Assembly (NCBI RefSeq): GCF_017377735.1 | Contig: NZ_JAFVMH010000002.1 | Location: 124,001 to 188,000 of the forward strand | Length of the DNA: 64,000 nt | Origin: Acetobacter garciniae | GTDB lineage: Bacteria > Pseudomonadota > Alphaproteobacteria > Acetobacterales > Acetobacteraceae | Direction: 5' to 3' | Shown: positions 36,822 to 46,018 of the stretch, one piece after another | Layout: every line of letters starts with the position of its first letter | How positions within the stretch are numbered: the stretch's first letter is position 1 | The notes under the pieces: generated by a model | Database searches by the model: none | What the model was told of the DNA's origin: nothing | The model's input: the letters and a program-made list of their open reading frames with translations, nothing else | Program-made: the position numbers and the translations under genes

Positions 36822-37769
36822 ATGGTCAGATCCATCGGCTTCGTGCTCTATCCCGACTTCCAGCTTCTGGACGCGGCCGGCCCCGCCACCGCTTTCGAAC
36901 TCGCGGGTTGCCTCAGTGGGCAGGCTTATGCCCTGACAATGCTGTCACGCCAGGGTGGGCTGGTTTTATCCTCGTCAAAAATCGCCGTACAGACGACAGC
37001 CTTGGACAAGGTGGGGGAGATCTTTGACACCCTCATTACCGTCGGTGGCAACGGTCATGACCAGGCCATGCACTGCCCCGGCTTGCGGGCATTCCTGCAG
37101 GACCGCATGGACCGGACACGACGCATGTGCAGTGTCTGTTCCGGTGCATTCGTGCTGGCATCCTGCGGCCTGCTGACTGGCCGACGCGTGACCACCCATT
37201 GGCAGCAGGCGCAGAAATTCGCAGGTCTGTTCCCTGACGTAACGCTGGAGCCCGATGCCATTTTCATCCATGACGGACCGGTCTGGACATCGGCCGGGAT
37301 CAGTGCCGGGATCGACCTCGCCCTTGCGCTGATAGCCCGCGACCTTGGAGAAGACATAGCGCGCCGGACGGCCCAGCAGATGGTGGTCTTCCATCGCCGC
37401 CCCGGCGGGCAGTCACAGTTTTCCGCCCTGCTGGAAATGGATGGTGGGGAGGAACGTTTTACCGCGCTCCTTGGCTGGATACGTGCACGGCTGTCACAGC
37501 GCCTTACGGTGGATGCGCTGGCTGAGCACATGGCAATGAGCCCGCGCAATTTTGCCCGTGCCTTTCGTTCATCTGTCGGGGTAAGCCCCGCCAGGGCCGT
37601 TGAGCGCCTCCGTCTGGAGGCCGCCCATGAGCGGGTCGTGCATTCGACAACCCCGATCGAAGCCATTGCGATCGCGACGGGATTCCATGACCCCGAACGG
37701 ATGCGGCGCGCTTTCCTGCGTGCCTTTGGACTGCCCCCGCAGGCGATCCGGCGGAATGCCACGCGATAA
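36822..37769 (+). CDS. GlxA-type AraC-family regulator with DJ-1/PfpI domain
   Basis: The 315-residue protein joins an N-terminal DJ-1/PfpI-like domain (IGFVLYPDFQLLDAAGPATAFE, CSVCSGAFVLASCGLLTGRRVTTHW) to a C-terminal AraC DNA-binding domain (LTVDALAEHMAMSPRNFARAF, GVSPARAVERLRLEAA, IEAIAIATGFHDPERMRRAFLRAFG). The Cys of CSGAFVLA corresponds to the nucleophile-elbow position of the fold. It is divergent from the DUF1348 gene. Ligand unknown. Confidence 0.92.
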   Translation: MVRSIGFVLYPDFQLLDAAGPATAFELAGCLSGQAYALTMLSRQGGLVLSSSKIAVQTTALDKVGEIFDTLITVGGNGHDQAMHCPGLRAFLQDRMDRTRRMCSVCSGAFVLASCGLLTGRRVTTHWQQAQKFAGLFPDVTLEPDAIFIHDGPVWTSAGISAGIDLALALIARDLGEDIARRTAQQMVVFHRRPGGQSQFSALLEMDGGEERFTALLGWIRARLSQRLTVDALAEHMAMSPRNFARAFRSSVGVSPARAVERLRLEAAHERVVHSTTPIEAIAIATGFHDPERMRRAFLRAFGLPPQAIRRNATR

Positions 37770-37820
37770 TCCGTGGGAGTGTTTCAAAAGTCAGTCTACG
37801 AAATAGTCCGTAAATTCAGG

Positions 37821-37901
37821 AAAGTTTTTGGTGAAGCTTTTTCCAAAAAGCTTCAGAGGCCATCGTCTTTTTGAAAAAAGGCAACACCCAGGAACCTTTA
37901 T
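37821..37901. repeat. intergenic hairpin repeat, copy 2
   Basis: This is a diverged copy of the element at 4772: AAAGTTTTTGGTG, the hairpin GAAGCTTTTTC against AAAAAGCTTC, the second stem around TCTTTTTGAAAAAAGG, and a degenerate right end CACCCAGGAACCTTTAT. It lies between convergent genes (GlxA-type regulator and haloacid dehalogenase). Confidence 0.8.
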
Positions 37902-37914
37902 CGTTTTTATCACC

Positions 37915-38634
37915 TTAAAGGCCAATATGTTGCGCGAGTGCTCCCATATCCGTGGTGACAATGTCCCAATCCTGTGCCGCTGTCAGATCGGTTTTCTGCT
38001 CCGGCCCATGTTCGGTCGGCCGCGGCATGAAGGCTGTTTTCAGGCCGCACTTCCGTGCTGCTGCCAGATCGTCGTTATGGGCTGCCACCAGGCAAAGCTC
38101 CTCAGGCCGCATCGCCAGGATATCGGCGGTGCGCAAATAGGCTTCCGGTGTGGGTTTATAGGCCTGTACTACCTCTGCGCCGAGAATGGCATCCCACGGG
38201 AGCCCGCCCCGCTTGGCAATATCGAGCATCAGGATGATGTTGCCGTTCGATAGCGGTGCAATGATGTATCGGGTCTTCAGCCGCTGCAAACCTGCAGCGG
38301 AGTCCGGCCAGGGGTCGAGCCGGTGCCAAGCCAGAGTCAGCGCGTCAAGCTCCGAAGGGGGGATGTCTGCCGGGTCGATCCCGAATTCCGGCAGGATCGC
38401 CACAAGGTTTTCCCGGTGCAGCACATCAAGGCGCGTGAAGGGCCGCCTGCCCCGGCGTACCTCTTCCATCGCGGGTGAATAGCGCCGCCGCCATGCATCG
38501 GCAAAGTCGGCCGGATCGGCTTTCACCTGATGGCGCCTGAGAAACGGTGCCGCTTCACGCGTAATACCCCCGCGCCAATCGACTACGGTCCCGAAAACAT
38601 CGAACAGCAGGGCACGCACACCTTCCAGACCCAT
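37915..38634 (-). CDS. haloacid dehalogenase-like hydrolase, type II
   Basis: The 239-residue HAD-superfamily protein resembles L-2-haloacid dehalogenases. It has the nucleophile Asp in LLFDVFGTVVDW at residues 9-20, a helical cap, the Ser/Asn motif APLSNGN, the Lys in VVQAYKPTPEAYL and the acidic motif AAHNDDLAAARKCG. True dehalogenases and related phosphatases cannot be told apart by eye. It is divergent from a broken LysR gene that was probably its regulator. Confidence 0.85.
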   Translation of the reverse strand: MGLEGVRALLFDVFGTVVDWRGGITREAAPFLRRHQVKADPADFADAWRRRYSPAMEEVRRGRRPFTRLDVLHRENLVAILPEFGIDPADIPPSELDALTLAWHRLDPWPDSAAGLQRLKTRYIIAPLSNGNIILMLDIAKRGGLPWDAILGAEVVQAYKPTPEAYLRTADILAMRPEELCLVAAHNDDLAAARKCGLKTAFMPRPTEHGPEQKTDLTAAQDWDIVTTDMGALAQHIGL

Positions 38635-38816
38635 AACCGGATTTCCTTCTTTTCCATGATACCAGCCGCATCGTTCGGAATCGCGGCCGTTGTTGACGCC
38701 ACGTTGCTCTCTTTTGTCATTGCGCGTCGCAAGCTGCCCATACAGGAAGACTCAAAGCTCTCTATTTTGGAATAGGATTGTATAGTATTTCAGCGATCGG
38801 TTTTCAGGATGACAGA

Positions 38817-39678
38817 ATGAGCACGCTCGACCTCGACGCCGTACAGACATTTTTGATGATCGCCGAATTGCGCAGTTTCACGCGGGCGGCGGCGGCATTG
38901 AACACCAGGCAGTCGGGTGTCAGCACGAAGCCTGAGGAAACTGGAAGAACAACTTGGCCATCAACTGGTCGAACGTACGCCCAGGTCCGTACGGTTATCG
39001 CCTGCGGGGGAGATATTCCTTCAACCGGCACGCGATCTGATAGCGGCGCACGGTCTTGCCCGTAACGCCTTTAATACCAGGCAAAGGCGGCTGGTTATTG
39101 GCCTTGGCAACCATCTGTTTGGACCGACGATTCCCGCATTGCTCGCCCGACTCCATGACTACGATCCGTCCCTTCGGCTGGAGATGAAGGTCGGTACGAC
39201 GCGCGAGATTCTCAAAGCGCTGGATCGCGGGGATATCGGGGCGGCCTTCGTCTTACGTCTTGATGAGACCAGGCGAGGGGGTGAGATCGTCGGGTATGAA
39301 ACATTCGGTTGGATGGCAGCGCCCAGCTGGTCATGGAGTGCAGGATCTCCCCTGCCGATTGCTGTCCAGCCCAGCCCGTGCGCCATCCGCGCCATGATCG
39401 TCGGCGCATTGGAGTCGGCTTCGATTCCCTGGGTGGAAACCTTTGTCGGTGAAGGTGTCGCAACACTCGGCGCGGCGGTGATGGCCGGCCTGGCCGTCGC
39501 GGCCCTTGCTCACCGCGTGGCGCCATCGGGCGTTGTCGATGTCGGGAACGCGCTGCATCTGCCACCGCTGCCAGATCAGGAGGTCGTGCTGTATTCCGCC
39601 TTGTCGGATCAGGCCTCCAGAACGTCCCTCCGACTGATTGGCACCAGCTTGGGAACGAAGGGACAAGCTGTTCCATAA
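38817..39678 (+). pseudogene. LysR-family regulator gene broken by a one-base frameshift
   Basis: Translation from ATG 38817 gives a normal LysR HTH start (DLDAVQTFLMIAELRSFTRAAAALN) and then TRQSGVST before leaving frame. The next frame continues with LRKLEEQLGHQLVERTPRSVRLSPAGE and a complete effector domain to 39678. Removing one base near 38926-38931 would restore the typical QSGVSTSLRKLEEQLG, so this is a single-base insertion. Either the gene is inactive or the assembly has an error here. The effector-domain part is intact in length (about 250 residues) and has no stops, so the change is recent. Confidence 0.85.
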
Positions 39679-39750
39679 ACAGGCGTTACGCGGTGGCTGC
39701 CCCGCAAGCGGGGGCCTTCCCTGGGCGTTACCTCCCTTGCAAGGTCGGTA

Positions 39751-41238
39751 CTATGTTCGGACCTGGTCCAGCAGCCAGTGACGGGCGGCCTCGATATGAA
39801 AAAACTTCCGTGCGGAACCCATGTGATCGACGCCTTCAAATGTCAGGAAGGTGATGTTGCCACCTTCTGCAAGGTAGCCATTGATCTGGCTGGTCAATGC
39901 CTGTTGCCGATCGACGGGGAAGATCAGCGCAGGGTCGAGGTTATGTTCGGGGCGTGTGATTTTCGCCCCGGCCTGTTTCCATACGGGCAGGCATTTTTCA
40001 TTCCACGGCGTGGCCTTGTTGTCTTCCGACCCGGTTATGATCAGAACTTTCTGATGAGCGAGCGCAACCACGTCAGCCGGGCGCTGCTGACCGGCAATGA
40101 TCAGGCCGGCGGCAAAGGTCCGTGGGTGCTTCGCCATAAGCCATAGGGAGGTCATGGCCCCCATGGACCAGCCCGTGCAATAGACCCTTTCGGGGTCGAT
40201 TTTCAGGGTCTTGTCACATCGATCCGCCATGTTGGGGTTGCCGTAATTCCACGTATTGCTCAGCAGGGATTCAACCAGCCTGTACGTGTTCTCGACATCG
40301 GATGTGTGTTCCCAGTAATCATTCATGGTCGTGCGTTCATAACGCGGCGTGATGACCACACATTCGTGCCGGTCCTGCACTTCTGGCAGGCTCCAGATAC
40401 TGGCAATACACTGTTCGGTCAGTGTCTGCGCACAGGTGCCATCGGGGCTCGTTCCCGAATGGGTTACGGCCAGGATTAACGGGTAGGACCGGTTTTCTCC
40501 CCCTTCCGCAAGAAAGGATTTCGGCAGGTAGATGCTGTATTCCAGCCAGGCCGAACGCGTATCGTCCCACCACCAGTGGTTCTGTTCCCACCCGTCCACA
40601 CCCCGGATAACAACGTTGTTCCCGTGTCGACCGGTATTGTTCCAGACTGTTTTGCTTGCGGGATAAGTCACCCCACCCGTTGTGCGGACATCGCGGGTCT
40701 GTATCAGCGTAACCCGGTCACTATCTGTCGTGGGGAGACTGAGGTCCGGGTCATGGCTGAATTCGGTAATGACGAACCGGCCCGCAACACTTTTTCCGTC
40801 GGGACGCAGGGCTGGTTCGCTGTTGGTGTAGATGGCAAAAACCGCGCGCGGGCGGGCGACCGCCGTGGTGTCGTTCTTGTCGGGTTCGTGCGGCATGCCG
40901 GCGAAGAATCCTTTGGCCGCGGGAAAGACCGCGGTGATATAGGTGTTCGGCGCCAGGCTGGCAGGATCGATGGCGGCATCGTATTCCACCGCGATGCCGT
41001 ATACTTTCTCTCCACCGCCGGTTACTTCGCATAAGGCGCGAATTCCTTGCAGCCCGGGCGTTTTCCTGTGGTGCGGGCCGGGGCCGTCGAAACCGTCCGG
41101 CCCGGGGGAGGACGCCGCCATAAACCCATGCCCTCCATCCGCAGCCTGAGCCCGCGGCACGCCCAGCCCGATGGTCGAGACGGCACTGGCAAGAACGGCC
41201 CCGGCGGTCACGAAATTGCGTCTTGAGACATCCGTCAT
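39751..41238 (-). CDS. secreted alpha/beta-hydrolase (esterase/peptidase) with Tat-type signal
   Basis: The 495-residue protein starts with a Tat-type signal (SRRNFVTAGAVLASAVST, cut near AQAADGG). A beta-rich N-terminal domain follows (VTGGGEKVYGIAVEYDAA), then an alpha/beta hydrolase domain with the nucleophile elbow CTGWSMGAMTS, the acid in ITGSEDNKATP, and the His in FEGVDHMGSARKF. The layout resembles secreted esterases and polyhydroxybutyrate-depolymerase-like prolyl oligopeptidase family members. ATG 41238 has GGAGG upstream. It stands alone; substrate unknown. Confidence 0.82.
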   Translation of the reverse strand: MTDVSRRNFVTAGAVLASAVSTIGLGVPRAQAADGGHGFMAASSPGPDGFDGPGPHHRKTPGLQGIRALCEVTGGGEKVYGIAVEYDAAIDPASLAPNTYITAVFPAAKGFFAGMPHEPDKNDTTAVARPRAVFAIYTNSEPALRPDGKSVAGRFVITEFSHDPDLSLPTTDSDRVTLIQTRDVRTTGGVTYPASKTVWNNTGRHGNNVVIRGVDGWEQNHWWWDDTRSAWLEYSIYLPKSFLAEGGENRSYPLILAVTHSGTSPDGTCAQTLTEQCIASIWSLPEVQDRHECVVITPRYERTTMNDYWEHTSDVENTYRLVESLLSNTWNYGNPNMADRCDKTLKIDPERVYCTGWSMGAMTSLWLMAKHPRTFAAGLIIAGQQRPADVVALAHQKVLIITGSEDNKATPWNEKCLPVWKQAGAKITRPEHNLDPALIFPVDRQQALTSQINGYLAEGGNITFLTFEGVDHMGSARKFFHIEAARHWLLDQVRT

Positions 41239-41262
41239 GGCTTCTCCTCCCAACATATTCAC

Positions 41263-41583
41263 AATCCCGGTGGTCTAAAAGGCGTGTTCCTTCAGACGAT
41301 CAACGGATTATTCCTCAATGTTCTCGTGTAAAATACTGCCGTGCAAGCCTTGTTCTGGGGCGGACACAGCATGAGAAGGGCTGCGGATCGAACATATTTT
41401 AGAAATTCGTTCCATCGTCCCGTCCGCTGCCATGCTGACGATAAAGCCGGGTTGGCACGCCCGTTTGCGCTCAAGGTCATGGACCGTTCCGTCCTTCTGG
41501 CCGATATTGGGAACCGGCAGCAAGGGGGCCAATGACCCTGTTCTTGCAAAATCCGGTAATTTCGGCGGAGAGGTAGAACGCAC
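41263..41583. other. divergent gap between the esterase and cupin genes
   Basis: About 320 bases without a supported gene; the short plus-strand frame at 41341-41535 shows no family signature. Promoters for both flanking genes should lie here, but I see no clear consensus. Confidence 0.4.
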
Positions 41584-42060
41584 ATGACCGCGCAGGACAT
41601 TATCAACCAGCTCGGACTTATTCCCCACCCGGAGGGAGGCTGGTACCGCGAAACATGGCGCGATCGGCACACCGGCGGTGATGGGCGAGGATGTGCTTCG
41701 CTGATCTATTATCTTCTGGAACGGGGCCAACGTTCGCACTGGCATAAAGTCGATGCCAGCGAGATCTGGCTGCATCAGGGTGGGGGCACGTTGCGCCTGC
41801 ATACATGGTCCGGCGCGGATGTAACCACGCGCCGCCTCGGTCAAGACCTTGCCGAAGGGGAGGTGCTCCAGGCCTGCGTCGAGCCGGGTGAATGGCAGGC
41901 AGCGGAAACCAACGCCGCGTGGGTGCTGGTCGGCTGCATGGTCGCACCGGGCTTTACCTTCGCAGGATTCGAGATGGCGCCACCCGGATGGGAACCCGGC
42001 CATCCGGGTCACGACGCCGGCAATGCGGCGGATTGCCACGGACCTGCCCCTCAAGCCTGA
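41584..42060 (+). CDS. cupin-fold protein, DUF985 family
   Basis: The 158-residue protein has the DUF985 pattern: LGLIPHPEGGWYRETWRD at the N-terminus, ASLIYYLLERGQRSHWHKVDASEIWLHQGG with the cupin His/Glu positions, LVGCMVAPGFTFAGFEMA, and PPGWEPGHPG. Function is unknown; some relatives are linked to sugar or cysteine chemistry without proof. It converges on the RND gene, 47 bases away. Confidence 0.85.
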   Translation: MTAQDIINQLGLIPHPEGGWYRETWRDRHTGGDGRGCASLIYYLLERGQRSHWHKVDASEIWLHQGGGTLRLHTWSGADVTTRRLGQDLAEGEVLQACVEPGEWQAAETNAAWVLVGCMVAPGFTFAGFEMAPPGWEPGHPGHDAGNAADCHGPAPQA

Positions 42061-42107
42061 CCTCAGCATCCCGCGTTTTGCGCACCGGCCTGTTGCGATA
42101 AAGCCGT

Positions 42108-45100
42108 TCATCGGCTCCCGGACCTTGATCGCCGTTGGTGTCGTGCCTGCGATGATCGGACGAATATCGCGATTTTTGCCACCAGCAGGTAGAGTGCGGG
42201 TGTCGTGAACATGGTCTGCGCCTGGCTGACCAGCAACCCGCCGATCAGGGCAATGCCCAGCGGCTGGCGCAGTTCCATGCCGTAGCCGCCCATCAGCACC
42301 AGTGGCAGCGCGCCAAGGGCTGCGGCAAAAGTGGTCATGACGATGGGCCGCAGGCGCAGCAGGCAGGCCGCGCGGATCGCGTCCCGTGATGTCAGGCCGC
42401 GTTCGCGTTCGGCATGGACGGCAAAATCCACCAGCAGGATGGCGTTTTTCAGCGAAATGCCGGTCAGCAGCAGCATGGCGATCACCGCCATACCCGAGAA
42501 CGGCAGCCCGAACAGGTCCAGCGCCAGCACCGCCCCGATCCCCGCTGAGGGAATGGTGGAAAGAATGGTCAGCGGGTGCCACACGCTTTCATACAGCATG
42601 CCCAGCGTGAGATAGACGGCCAGTACTGCGCCGATGATCAGGATTTCCCCGTCCCGGTTGCTCTTGTCCAGATCCCCCTCATCGCTCTGCAACTGTCCGC
42701 TAAGGGTCTGTGGCAGGTGTAGAGTGCGCCATTCCTGCTCGATAATGGCCTGTGCCTGCGACAGGCTCACACCCGGTGCCAGTTCCAGTGCCAGCGATGC
42801 GGAACTGGCATAGCCCAGATGGGTTACCGCCACGGGGTCCAGGCTGGGGGTGATGCGCGTGACCACCGAGAGCGGCACAAGCATTTCCGCCCCTGTGGCG
42901 ACTGCCGATCCGGTCGAGGTATTGGCCCCGCCCGCCAGCGCATTGGCGATCTGGTTTTTAAAGGCGGTGCTATTGCTCGACGCGCTGGCCATGGCCGATG
43001 TCACCACCCGGATGGTGTTGGATGCGGAACTGCCCGACGCCGAACCGCCGGAGGGACTGACCCAGAACTGCCTGAGCATCTCCGGATCGCGCTGGAACCG
43101 GTTTTCTACCGTCAGCACCACGTTGTACTGCCCGTGTGTCGTGTAGACGACCGAGGCCGTGGTCTGGCCCAGCGCGTCGGACAGCATCTTGCCGATCACC
43201 TGCGGCGTAACACCGACACGCGCTGCGGTATCGCGCTCAATCGCCAGCGTAATGCTTTGTCCGGGCGGATTGACATCGGGGTCCACATCCCGAAATTCGG
43301 GGTGGTGGCGCAGGGCCTGGGCCAGCTTGCGGGTCGCCGGTCCCAGCAGGCGGTCATCCTCGCTGCGCAGGATGTAGCTGACCCCGCTGCTGTTCGATCC
43401 CACCCGCATCATGATGTTGCCCGGTGCCTGGGCATGGTATTCGGCGTGGATATCTTTCCCCATCCGCGCCACGACCCGAGCCGCCACTTCGGTGCCCGAC
43501 GCCCGTCCGGTGGACAGGTCGCGCAATGTGGCGAACACCATGCCGTGGCTGGCCCCCTCGGACGTGTCCAGATAGGCGATTACATGCGTGACGGCGGGAT
43601 CGTCCAGCAGAACGCGGCTGAACTGTTCCAGCCGGGCTTTCGTATCCGCCAGAGAACTGCCCGTAGCACGCGAACCACCCGACACGATGCCCACATCCTG
43701 GCGTGGGAACACGACCTTGGGCATGCGGGTGAACAGGACCACGCCCACCAGCAGGGTCAGCGGCAGCAGCAACGCCGTCCTGCCGGGATGGCTCAGGCAG
43801 GTTTCGAGTATCCGGCGATACAGGCTGCCGCTGTGCTTCTCATGATCCAGAAAACCGGCGGCATCGGCATGGCCATCATGGGTCGGGCGACTGTCCCCCG
43901 CCAGTCGCATGCACAAGGCCGTAAGACACGGGGTCACCATGCAGGACAGGATCAGCGACACCGTGACGGCTATGCCGACGGTGCCGGCAAACTCCCGGAA
44001 CAGCCGTCCCGTCAGCCCCGCGGCCAGCCCGATGGGTGCGAACACCGCCAGCACCGACACGGTAATGGAGAGCAGCGTGAACGCGACTTCGCTGGCCCCC
44101 GCAAGGGCGGCCTCATCAATCGACAGACCCCGCTCACGCATGCGGATGATGTTTTCGATCACCACGATGGCGTCATCGACCACCAGACCCGTGACCACCG
44201 TCAGCGCCATGAGCGAGAGGTTGTCCAGCCCGAACCCTGCCAGATGCATCGGCCCGAGGCTTACGATCAGGCAGCACGGCACGATGATTGCGGCTGCCAC
44301 GGATGCCGTCCACGAGCGCAGGAACACCCACACCACGGCGAGTGCCAGAACGCAGGAGGCCAGCAGCGTGACCAGCGTGTGGTGCAGCGAAGACCGGATG
44401 ACCGCCGAGCCATCCCGCGCCACGGCAATATCCGCCCCCGGCGGCATGAGGGTGCGCAACTGCGGCAGGCGCGCCTTCACCGCATCGACAATGCCGACAA
44501 GATTGGCCCCCGGCTGGGCACGCACCATCAGGGTGAGCGCTGGTTTGCCATCGAAAAAGGCGGCGGCATTCACGTCCTGCATGCTGTCGGTCACGGTCGC
44601 CACATCGCGCAGCCGGATCGGGCGGCCGCTTTTATAGGCAATCACCAGATCCCGGTACGCATCGGCATGTTCGGCCTGATCATTGACGGAAAGCTGATAG
44701 CGCTGCCCGCCCATGTCGATCACGCCTTTCGGTGTATGCGCATTGGCCGAGGCGAGGGCTGCGCGCAGGTTTTCAAACCCCATGCCGTATTTGAAGAACA
44801 GCAGCGGGTTCATCTCCACCCGCACGGCGGGGGTGGAACTGCCCATAAGCTTCACATCGCCCACGCCGGGCACCTGCAGCAGCATGGGGCGTAGCGTCGT
44901 GTTTACCAGGTCGTACAGCCGTGTCATCGACTGCATGCCCGGTGTCACCGCCAGGATCAGCACCGGCGTCGCATTCGGGTTGGCGCGGTGATATTGCGGG
45001 TCTGACCCCGGCGTGGTCGGCAGGTCGCGCCGCGCGGCCCGGATCGCGGCTTCTACGTCACGTGCCGCGCCATTAAGGTCACGCCCCAGTTCAAAAGCCA

Positions 45101-45377
45101 GCGAGATGGAGGTCTCACCCCGTGTGGAGGTGGAGACCATCTGCGTGACACCGGCAATATTGCCCAGATGCCGCTCCAGCGGGGCTGCGACCGTGCGGGC
45201 CATGACCTCGGGCGAGCCCCCGGCATTGGAGGCGGAGACCGAGATCACCGGCAGGTCGACATCGGGCAGGTCTGAAACCGGCAGGTGGGGCAGGGCGATC
45301 AGCCCCGACAGCACGGTCCCGACCAGCAGCAGCGTTGTCGCCACCGGGCGACGGACGAACCAGGCGATGAATTTCAA
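42108..45377 (-). CDS. RND efflux pump inner membrane subunit, MdtB/MdtC-like
   Basis: The 1089-residue protein is a full-length RND transporter driven by the proton gradient. It has FVRRPVATTLLLVGTVLSGL as TM1, porter-domain sequences PVLILAVTPGM and GLRPD-like segments, and TM4 with VVTGLVVDDAIVVIENI carrying the proton-relay Asp pair. A second repeat follows, with NRDGEILIIGAVLAVYLTLGMLYESVWHP and a C-terminal LPLVLMGGYGMELRQPLG. The only start in place is TTG 45377, which is uncommon. No membrane-fusion protein or outer membrane channel gene lies beside it, so partners must be elsewhere. It follows the Fur-like gene by 94 bases on the same strand. Confidence 0.9.
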   Translation of the reverse strand: MKFIAWFVRRPVATTLLLVGTVLSGLIALPHLPVSDLPDVDLPVISVSASNAGGSPEVMARTVAAPLERHLGNIAGVTQMVSTSTRGETSISLAFELGRDLNGAARDVEAAIRAARRDLPTTPGSDPQYHRANPNATPVLILAVTPGMQSMTRLYDLVNTTLRPMLLQVPGVGDVKLMGSSTPAVRVEMNPLLFFKYGMGFENLRAALASANAHTPKGVIDMGGQRYQLSVNDQAEHADAYRDLVIAYKSGRPIRLRDVATVTDSMQDVNAAAFFDGKPALTLMVRAQPGANLVGIVDAVKARLPQLRTLMPPGADIAVARDGSAVIRSSLHHTLVTLLASCVLALAVVWVFLRSWTASVAAAIIVPCCLIVSLGPMHLAGFGLDNLSLMALTVVTGLVVDDAIVVIENIIRMRERGLSIDEAALAGASEVAFTLLSITVSVLAVFAPIGLAAGLTGRLFREFAGTVGIAVTVSLILSCMVTPCLTALCMRLAGDSRPTHDGHADAAGFLDHEKHSGSLYRRILETCLSHPGRTALLLPLTLLVGVVLFTRMPKVVFPRQDVGIVSGGSRATGSSLADTKARLEQFSRVLLDDPAVTHVIAYLDTSEGASHGMVFATLRDLSTGRASGTEVAARVVARMGKDIHAEYHAQAPGNIMMRVGSNSSGVSYILRSEDDRLLGPATRKLAQALRHHPEFRDVDPDVNPPGQSITLAIERDTAARVGVTPQVIGKMLSDALGQTTASVVYTTHGQYNVVLTVENRFQRDPEMLRQFWVSPSGGSASGSSASNTIRVVTSAMASASSNSTAFKNQIANALAGGANTSTGSAVATGAEMLVPLSVVTRITPSLDPVAVTHLGYASSASLALELAPGVSLSQAQAIIEQEWRTLHLPQTLSGQLQSDEGDLDKSNRDGEILIIGAVLAVYLTLGMLYESVWHPLTILSTIPSAGIGAVLALDLFGLPFSGMAVIAMLLLTGISLKNAILLVDFAVHAERERGLTSRDAIRAACLLRLRPIVMTTFAAALGALPLVLMGGYGMELRQPLGIALIGGLLVSQAQTMFTTPALYLLVAKIAIFVRSSQARHQRRSRSGSR

Positions 45378-45471
45378 AGGGGATGTCCCGTCCCTGCGGG
45401 AGGGCTCATTCTATAAGACGATCGGCAACGCCATTTTTTCAGCAATCGGATGAAAAAAAATGGATCGACCC

Positions 45472-45987
45472 TCAGCGGGCCTCCATTTCCGGCCCGGCTG
45501 ATGGCGTAACGGTGATAAAGGCGCCTTGCAGGGCCAGCCCGCGCTCGGCGGCGACACGTTTCAGCAGTGTCGCCACTTCCGGGGCGTCACAGGCAATTTT
45601 TCGTCCTGTTCCGGCTTCAACAAAGGTAATGGCAAGGGCTGCCTTGCGTTCGGGGGCTATGTGATAATGCCACAGCCGGTCGGGCGAGACATCGCGCCGC
45701 AGGATGTTGCGCTCCACCAGCAGGTTCAGATTGCGCTGGATGGACCCCTGGCTGGGGGCATGCCCCTCCATCATCATGGCCAGCGTCTTCCAGATTTCCA
45801 CCGCCGTCGCACCCTCTCCGGCCTCCAGAATACCGTGCAGCAGCACGCGGCGCAGGTCGGTCATTTTCACTCCTGCTTCCCCGCAGCGGGCTTCCAACTG
45901 GCGGACCTGCCTGCGGCTGGCCCCCATGCCGGGACGGATCGTGCCAACATCGGGCGGAGAACGGCGATGTTCGAAAAATGGAAGCAT
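45472..45987 (-). CDS. Fur-superfamily protein lacking the regulatory metal site
   Basis: The 171-residue protein has a Fur-like winged HTH (TDLRRVLLHGILEAGEGATAVEIWKTL, SQGSIQRNLNLLVERNILRR) and a short dimerisation half (ACDAPEVATLLKRVAAERGLALQGAFITV). The His-rich HHDHLIC-type segment that senses metal in Fur, Zur and PerR is replaced by ERKAALAITFVEAG, and no CxxC zinc pairs are seen. It therefore probably cannot respond to iron in the usual way. ATG 45987 has AAGGA upstream; a TTG at 46005 is in frame. It sits directly behind tonB in the exbBD-tonB run. Confidence 0.7.
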   Translation of the reverse strand: MLPFFEHRRSPPDVGTIRPGMGASRRQVRQLEARCGEAGVKMTDLRRVLLHGILEAGEGATAVEIWKTLAMMMEGHAPSQGSIQRNLNLLVERNILRRDVSPDRLWHYHIAPERKAALAITFVEAGTGRKIACDAPEVATLLKRVAAERGLALQGAFITVTPSAGPEMEAR

Positions 45988-46018
45988 GATACGTATCCTT
46001 GTCAAAAACCGGGAGCGG

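Noticed and set aside
42819..44894. 691-codon open frame on the plus strand
   Set aside because: Antisense to the RND gene; low-complexity His/Gln/Arg composition and no recognisable domain.
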